A stretch of 64,000 nt of DNA, taken from positions 1-64,000 of the forward strand of contig JAMKCH010044044.1 in NCBI GenBank assembly GCA_023653785.1, given 5' to 3'. The DNA comes from Ophioderma brevispina (taxonomy: Eukaryota > Echinodermata > Ophiuroidea > Amphilepidida > Ophiodermatidae). Below are positions 51,501 through 60,500 of the stretch, in pieces; the stretch's first letter is position 1; each line of letters opens with the position of its first letter. Under the pieces are notes generated by a model. The model searched no databases. It worked only from the letters and a program-made list of their open reading frames with translations, and was not told the origin of the DNA. The position numbers and the translations under genes were made by a program.

Positions 51501-54500
51501 ATTATGTTCCCCCTGGCATCTTGGAGGCAGTGGGGAATAGGGGAAGGGTAAGTTGTCTCTCCACATTAGAGCGTTGTCCGCACATTCGTCCCCCAACAGA
51601 GACCTGTGGCTGTTCCATTAGTCTCAGCAGGTGCAATTCCCAAAATTTCCATGAATTCATGATTATTGTCCCCCTGAGAATGAGTACCCCATTTTCCCTA
51701 CAACACAATTTCTGATGCTTTCACTGTTTGAAAATAATATATTGATGAATGCATGATAATACATTCACTCTGATCTGTACAATATTATTTTGTTTCAAAA
51801 CGGTTTAATCCCACAATGATGCTACACGCATTATAATTTATGGCCCAAGTGGTATTTTACCCTTTGTGTTCAATAAACAATATCTCCGGTTAGGGTCCAT
51901 AAAATTGGATGGAATAAAAGCGTGGATTTAGCTAAGGAACTTGTCTAACAAATAAATTCAAAATATCTTGCAGAAATGCACAGTTTACATTTTTTTTAGT
52001 TGGATTGTATATTTTTGGGACAATCTGTAAAGTTGATTGTTTCAAAATATCATCCCAATTTGAATATGATCTAGGAGAGCTTTACAGTTCACCCAATACT
52101 AGATACGTTTGGGAAGATGATTTGAACAGAATTAAATGGTGAATGTGTGACTAAAATTGTTGTCAATGTACTTTTGTAAAATATATTTTTTATAAAATAA
52201 TAAAATGAATAATATAAATTACAAAATATCGGTCAAACATTTGAATGGTGGTAGATCTCATTTTCATCTTTGTATATTTCTTTGATTTCTTTTGTTTTGT
52301 TTGTTTTTAAAGTGTTGATAGAAATAAAGCAGTTTTCACCTGCTATATTAATTAAGCATTGTACTTATTTGTTGCGCAATTGCGGGACTTCACCAGATCT
52401 ATAAATATTTTGTCTATATGTGCAAACGTTAAAGTTGAAGTATTTGTGGGCAAAGTGCACATGATCAGCAAAGTCACATGCGATTGACGGTTTATTATTG
52501 TTTACATTATAATTTGTTTAATTTGTTTAAAGGGTTTGATAGAAAAAAATAAGCATTGTACCTATTTGTTGCGCAATTGCGGGACTTCACCAGATCTATA
52601 AATAAAACTATCTGTATTTTGTCTATATGTGCAAACGTTAAAGTTGAAGTATTTGTGGGCAAAGTGCACATGATCAGCAAATTCACATGCGACTGACGGT
52701 TGATTATTGTTTACATTATAATTATCAATGTATCAGCATAGACATACAGCCAGATTCTTAGTCGCTGACTATTGCCCACTATAATGTACACTACAATATG
52801 CATGAGAATACACGAGATATTAATAAATATACAGCTAAGGAGTTGTTGAGTACACAACAAGTTTCCTCAGCAGTACCCGCCATATGCCCTACAATGTTGG
52901 AAATAATTGTTGGAACACTTTGAATGATTTTCCGAAAGCTGTTGATTCTGTTGATTATGATATTGCCATTAACAGTGTCATTAGGAGTCTTACCAATTCC
53001 CCCAACACTGATTGATTGGAACTGGGAAGAGTAGGTTGAAGGAGAAGTTCAGCTTTCACTCAATTTTCGCTTGAGTCAATTGAATCAATTGAATCAAATT
53101 GAATCTAACCTGGGTGAGCAATGTAGGCCATGGTAGTGAGTGGAATTGCCAAGGTTGTAGGACGTAGGTGACGGTAACTGACAGGTACTTACTGAGGCCA
53201 CGAGTAATATAAAAAAAGTACCCCTCACAGCTATCTATCTTGCAGTTACTGTGTATTTTCCCCATTCACTGTGCACACAGTGCATTCAATAGGCCCATGA
53301 CCTGTCATGCTCACTCTCTGCTTAACGCATAGGACATGAGATAACTCGTGTCGCGAGAAAAGTGCTCAAGGGATTTTCTTCGTAGAAACTCTAATTGTAG
53401 AATATATTATCATCAATAACATATGTGAATTTTATTATGATAGAACATTCAGAAAAATCCGAAAATGGTTAATTTATAAAGAGTGTATTTCGGTAGGGCA
53501 TAATGCTAACAAAAAAAACACCAGTGATTGCTGTGTAGATTCAAGAGGGCGCCATGGACAAACGGTTAGACCTATACTCTTCGTAGAAGCTGACAACCAG
53601 ATAATCTTATTCTCTACAAGGTGATGTAATTTGATTGACATACGGTGCTGAAAAAGATCCGAAACGACCATTTTTAACAAGGCTTCTAACATGTGTAAAA
53701 ACTGGCCTATTGACCAATGTTTATGCACACAGTGTGTAGGTAATCGCTCATCCATAGCATGTCATTAATCAGTGACTGGATGGTGCTCTGTGAAGTGGGA
53801 ATCGTTTACATAAGGTCCAACTCATGAATGGATTCATGTCACAATGATTTGGTTGGGTGGGCAAAAGGTCGAGGCCCGTTTACAGTGGACACTAACTGCA
53901 CTATGTCTCTGCCTCTATGTATTTTGCTGCCGGTGTAATAAAATACAGTGTCCGTGTGACTGAGTGCCCTACCACCCATCTAGCCATTGTGTTCTCCATT
54001 GAGTGCTATACGCATCATTTGTTTCAGCACTGTTATCAAATGGCCTCGTCTACAAGGTCACGGTTTATTTCGTTAATGCTGACATGGTAGCTTGGACACT
54101 CTCTCATGGGGGACACTCAGTTTATTTACACCGGCAAAAGGTTTTGGCACATGTAATGACACCAAACGTTCCATTGTTAGTTTAGTGGGTAGAAATCGGT
54201 AATTGTGTCCTCGCATTTTTTCTGATATAGAGACATTCATTAGAAATTGATTTCAGGGGGGTACATGGGACTCCCTTCAACCCACTAAAGTATATTGTTA
54301 ACTCTTTTGTGTTTGTTTATAAGCTTAAGTTTATAATTGTGCAGAATTCCTTGACTACTACTACTGATGTTAGAATTTATTTGTATTTAAAAGTAACGTC
54401 AAAGATATGTATTGTGTACATAATATTACTATTCAATCAATGAAAGGACTGGTTTGAATTAGTCATTGCAAAGTGAGTGTGTGTGTGCGGGTGTGTGTGT

Positions 54501-54502
54501 GG

Positions 54503-54533
<31 letters not shown>

Positions 54534-57500
54534 TGTGTGTGTGTGTTGCATTTTACGGAATAAATCCCAACATGTTCAGAATGACTATTTCTATGAGAGA
54601 CGCATTTTAACACTGATTAATCTATTTTCTAGTAACGTGTTTTTTCATGTACATAATAATGTTTGTCTTGATACTAATTGCCATGTGAAATAGCTAAGCT
54701 CACATCGGTACTGCTATGCCATATATACCACACATTTACTGCATCAAAACAAAAAATCCGATTCAACTCAAACTTTGGAATAGAGCAGTTTAGGTGACTG
54801 TCTTTAATTTTAGTTAACCACAGGGTGAGTCAAAAAAGAAGTACAACTAAATGAGGGATTTTGAATGAAGAAACCCAAATGGATTTTACCAAATAATATT
54901 AATTTTATTACGTCTTGTGTTAGATACCCTGTTTAATCAGCTTTCACAAGAATTTTAAATTTTGAAATCGATCATGGCATTCAACGGCTACATTTTGTGT
55001 GTGAAGGTATCCATTTTCAGCCCCGAACAAATTGCACACCGACTGTACACTTGCGACTCATCACTATGCAGCATGAGGGCTTTCCTGAACTTTATTCAAA
55101 ATGTGTAATTAATGGACCATATGCTCAAATCCCAAAGCCGAATGTAAAACCAAGTGTGTAACTTGTTCGGTCTTTCACATCGGGTACTTTTGACTTTTAC
55201 AACTATAACTTTTGAACGCGTGAGTCTATGTTCAGCCGTAATTTTTCTATGAGAGCTTATAAAACAGTGGATTACTAAACGAAGAAAATTTTGAATAGAG
55301 GGTTTTCCATGACAAATTGCTCAATCTGGTTGTACTTGTTTTACTCACTCTGTATTTTCAATTAATACAACAAATATATATTTCTAAATCTCTGATTCTG
55401 CCTTAGGGAACGAGAGCACAAAAACCCAAAGAGACAGAGGTGGCAAAAGCGAGATAAATAAGGAAGAGAGAGAGAGAGAGAAATTGGCAGAAATTTTAAA
55501 TTGAAATTATTTACCATTGACAGTGACTCCGTGTATTCGCCAAATTCGTCTAGATGACATCGTCCGTCATTTCGGGTTACTATCCCACCCAGCTGTATAA
55601 ATAAAAAAATATATATATGCAAATGAAGAAAACCAATAGACCGTATTCAATAGACAGCCATGTTGGTGGACAAGATAGATGCATTCCAGTACTACAATAC
55701 ATTCACCTGTTAATGATCCCTGTGCAATCGCTAAACATGGATCAATCGACAGCTTAATGTATTGTAGTCCTGGAATGTATTCATCTTGTCCACCAACATG
55801 TCTGGTGGCTGACGTCATATTGATTACGGTCTATAGTGGCTTACAAAATGTTACCATCTTTACATAATTCGTTCTATTAAATTTTATACGTAACACAGTG
55901 TGTAATGCGGTAGATTTGTTGTTTAATACTGGATTTGATATCAGCTATTATGAGGGGCGATTGACACGTTTTGAGTAAGAGGGAGAAGGATTTGAGCTGT
56001 ACAGACCCCACGTACTGTATAAGTATTTTCAACTCATCAAACATGTAGAAAGTTTGGAGTTACTTTTTTTATAATTTGTCTACAAGAACAACTCGACTTT
56101 GTAAGTCAGGCCCTCCAACCCTCTCAAATATCAGCTGTTTTAGAAGATTATAGGGATCGCCAATCTTCAAATTCTCATCAAAAAACCCCACTTCAAGAGC
56201 AGAATTACTAAAGGGGTCCACGAGGAAAGAGAAGTCACACAAGGAGAGGATATCCTGTCTTGGGATATCGTGCGAACATTTGTTAGTTTGTTAATGTGGC
56301 ATGGAAACCAAACAAGATGACTGCCACCTAATGTCTCACGTTCCATTTGCTAATTTGAAACTGCTCATTTTTAAGATTTGATAGGTTTTTTGGTGCCTCA
56401 CTTGCAAAGTTTGATTTGCCATTGAAATTAGTCACATAAAACTGTCCACATGTTCATTTGGTAAGTTGAAATACTTGCACAATAAGTGGAAAATGTACAG
56501 CGCTTACCTCCTACCTTAAGCTCAGAACTTTTCTATCGCCCCTAGTAGATGGGGAGATGAAGAGTGAGGTCCTTACAAGCCCATGTCCATTAACGGTGGA
56601 ATTATACTTCATCGTCAGACGTCTGTTAACACTCGTTCCAACATGTTTTGAGCGCTAGATGCATTTACTTAAAGCAATAATGGCACATTTTTTAAGAGCG
56701 CCCCCAATTTTCAAAATTTTATATTTTGGCACAGTTACGTTGATGATTGTCTAGGAAACTATACCTGCGAACGAGAATGCTAAAAAAATGCGTATTTATC
56801 ATAAAATAAGCGATTTTGTAATAAGAATTTGGATCCAGATTGGACTTAACGGCAGAGCTGGAAATGCTACGTTTATGTCCGTCCATGATGAAATAGTGCC
56901 ACCTCGAGAAAATAACCTCTAACTTGATTTGCCTGAACCAATAAAACAACTAATCGATGACCGTAGACACGTACATGGCGCTATTTCCCGGCTATTTCAC
57001 ATTGGAAGGCCGTTTCCAGCAGCCGTTATCGGGATCCCGATAATAATTATTCTAATTACAAAATTCCTTCGTTTGTGAGACACAGACATTTTCGAGCTTA
57101 ACCATTAACAGGTATGGTTTACTAGCCAGTTACCAATGCAACCGTGTAAAAATCTCAATTTTTTTAAATTGGGGCGCTCTTCAAAAAATGTGCTAATATT
57201 GCTTTAACGTACACATTGGGTGAAAGGTATGTTTCAAAAGCTAGCGTCGGCAGACGTCTATTGATGAAGTATGAAATTAAGCAAAACTACATGACATGAG
57301 GCTCTGATATTCTATGAAGTTTTGAGAATTTTCTTACAAGTCCATCCCCTGCGGTGTGAAAGGAATCGTCTGTGGCGTAGAGTAGTAAATGTCGGGCGTG
57401 TTTTCTCCACCCAATCTGGTCCTGTATATCAGGTAAACAAAACATTCAAACAATGTTACCAAATTTATTTTGAATTTTACATTTTACTATTTTGAATTTT

Positions 57501-60500
57501 CTTTTTATCATTATTGAGCTAGGGTTCTCATGCTATTTGAGAATGGATTATACTGACAAAATACTCTATGTTCTGTGTTGTTAACCTATTTATCTATTTG
57601 ATTTTATTACTTGCCTGTTTTCAATCAGAGTTCACAACTTATTATAAGCCCTATTTTTTCCTTACCCCTCAAAAAGTGACTTTAAGTGTTCACAGCTTTT
57701 TGACACTTGTTTTGCACCAGTCCTGAAGAATCATTTAAATTGCTCCTTTCTTAACCCGACTTAGTAAAACGCAGTAGCTTTTTTTCACTTTTTAAAGCAC
57801 CAGCACTACACATAATGGAACATCTCTTGGTCTGTCCACTGATGGAGCAACAATGCACAGACAAGAAGGACCTTGTGGAATTCGGTGAAGCAGCAAGATG
57901 TTGGTCACCTTCTCTGGCTAGATCATATTGAAAAACCACTGTATTTGGACACGATAAGAAGAAGACTCTTTGCGGTTTAGTGAGGAACGCACATTTATAT
58001 ATCAAAGAGGCATGGCAGTTTAGGCAGCCAAATTTTTAGCACTCCTCAGTGTGGCGATTTTTTGTTTTCGTCTCACTTTTTAAAAAAACTTCCATGCCTC
58101 CTTTGATCTAATGTGCATCCCTAAATTTGCAATACCTTTATGAAATGTTAATCTCTTCTGAAGATCTTTTCGAAATGGCGAAAATCAAATTCATAAATGT
58201 TATTTATTTTGTTTCGTTTTTAAAGTTGTTATTAATAAGTTTAGGGCTTATAATAAGTTTGGAATCCTCGATCTTAAAAATATAGGAATTAAACATCTTT
58301 TTTTGAAAAGCTTAGGGGGGATCATAATTGAAATTGTAGCCATATTTACGTGTATAATTATTATATACGACCGTACAGACTGTGCCTGAATCAAAGCGTC
58401 CATACGCCCTCCAGATCATTCAAGATTAGCTGATGGCGTCTATTTTGTGATTTATTCTGTGCTTGCAAAAACAGAACGTAATGACTGATAAACAAGAATC
58501 ACTATTTTGGTTCATGTTACTAGTTGTTAAAATTTGAAAAGAGAGGTAATATTTGAAATTTGATTTCAAGTTGCACAAAAGCAATTATCCTGCTATTGTC
58601 TGTAATTTTTTTAACTTCTATATGATTCTTTAAATGTCTTTATGATTGAGCCTTTACAGGGTGAGTGTAGAACAGATATTCAAAATAGCAAACACATAAT
58701 GAACCATCCACCTCATTGGCAACTCGCATATCTAGAAATGAATTAGAAGTTCAGATGTCCCTTATTCACTTCTCAAAAGCGTGAAAGCTTACTCTCTTTT
58801 GGAGTGTGTGATTTCACTCTTTTGACAGTGCAATTTACTCTTTTAGAGTGATTTTCACTCTTTGACGTGATTTACATGGGTATGATATTTTTTTTTTTTT
58901 TTTTCCACGTTGAATACATTTATGTATTACATGTTGGACCAGAAATTATTAAAAACAGCAGAAAATGCCAGACGTAGATCTTTTTAAGAATAATAATAAT
59001 AATCAGTTTTTATATATGCTGGTCACCAAAAACAGTCTCCAAGCGTGTTGCCTATTATTATATACAGCCGCATAGGAAATCGTCCCCAACAATCACTTCG
59101 CTTCATCTAGGTGGCTGCCGGCCAAACGCGACATCTCTATCAGCACTTAAATTATAACTCCATAAATGACAGCTTTCCCAGCTTTCGCTGGTGAACGAGG
59201 CAGTTGAGATTAAGTATCTTTCCCAGAGACACAAATCGGATTTTTAACGATCTTGAGACTAAGAGTCCTGCACTTTTCCAAGGACCACACGTGCTCTCCA
59301 AAACTATTCAAAACATCCAAGCAATAGTCAAAAGAAATTTCGTGTCATAGGAGAATAGTATGACGTTCCAAAGAATTAAACATTATAGGAAATAAAATGA
59401 AATACACACATAATACATACTGAGAATCTTGTTGTGTTGCTGGTAAGGGGCACGATATTCCGAAAACCAAACGGTGGGACGCACTTTAGGTCTTCCGCCG
59501 CACATGGATCTTCATATAGACTGTGACATTAATAATAATAAATATATGGCACATAAAAAACTGCAAAGTACAACACACTCAACAATACTAACGGCAGAGA
59601 AAAAACATTTCAGACCATAATGAAATGCGACACTTAATGACTTAATGAATCACTCAAGCGATAGGTAAGTACACTTGTAAGCGAAACGTGGAATATTTTT
59701 CGAACGATTCATGGAACAAGGGACCAAGTACAGGGCTCTCGCTATTTCATCTGAAAAGTCCTTATTTTCTCAATGAAGTATTAATTACCACAGACATTTG
59801 AACACAAAGGTATTTACGTATAGATGAGTTAACATCAATGTTTACAAACACAAGTTAGCACAACCCCCCATGGTCTACTGACATGTTAGAGGTGCGAGAA
59901 TATGCTCATACCGTTACAAAAAGCAATTCAATTAGCCTTGTCACGCCTGATTGAGCGCGAATTTTAAAAGCACAACCCTGCAGGTGCTCACGCATACTGC
60001 AGGCCAGTGCTTTGTTCGTTGCGCGCGTTGACGTCACATGTTAACTCATCTATATTACCTTTATATAGTGTGGTACACAAATATAATCCCGCCCTAAAAA
60101 TCCGACGATGTTGAAATGGCCATCAACGTGCTCAAACTGCTTTCAAATGAACGCGCTAAGCCAGATGGATAAATTCTAAAACTTCCAAATCATGCTTCGT
60201 ATCAATGCATACGGGACACAGGGCAATAACCAAACACATTACGCTAACAACGCTCCTGGCATTTATATTATAATGCACCTTCATACCTTTTTTATACAGT
60301 AATTTAATCGTTCGGATTTTTTAGGCGGGGAGTATAGTTTATAACATTTTCATCACGGTCACAGTTCATCTGATAGCAGTAGACAATTATAAAATTTTAC
60401 AGAAACATTTACTGGGAACCTTTTTTAACTCACAAATAGCTTACCCGGTGAAACAAAATAATGGTCGATCAGTTTAATAAAGGGATGGCTTTAAGGAAAT

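Noticed and set aside
53474..53755. Minus-strand frame with SIGQFLHMLE, similar to the SIGxLxxxL motif of the missing I-like exon
   Set aside because: The following residues do not give IFAVT in any nearby frame and no acceptor AG is visible upstream; kept only as a candidate for alignment.
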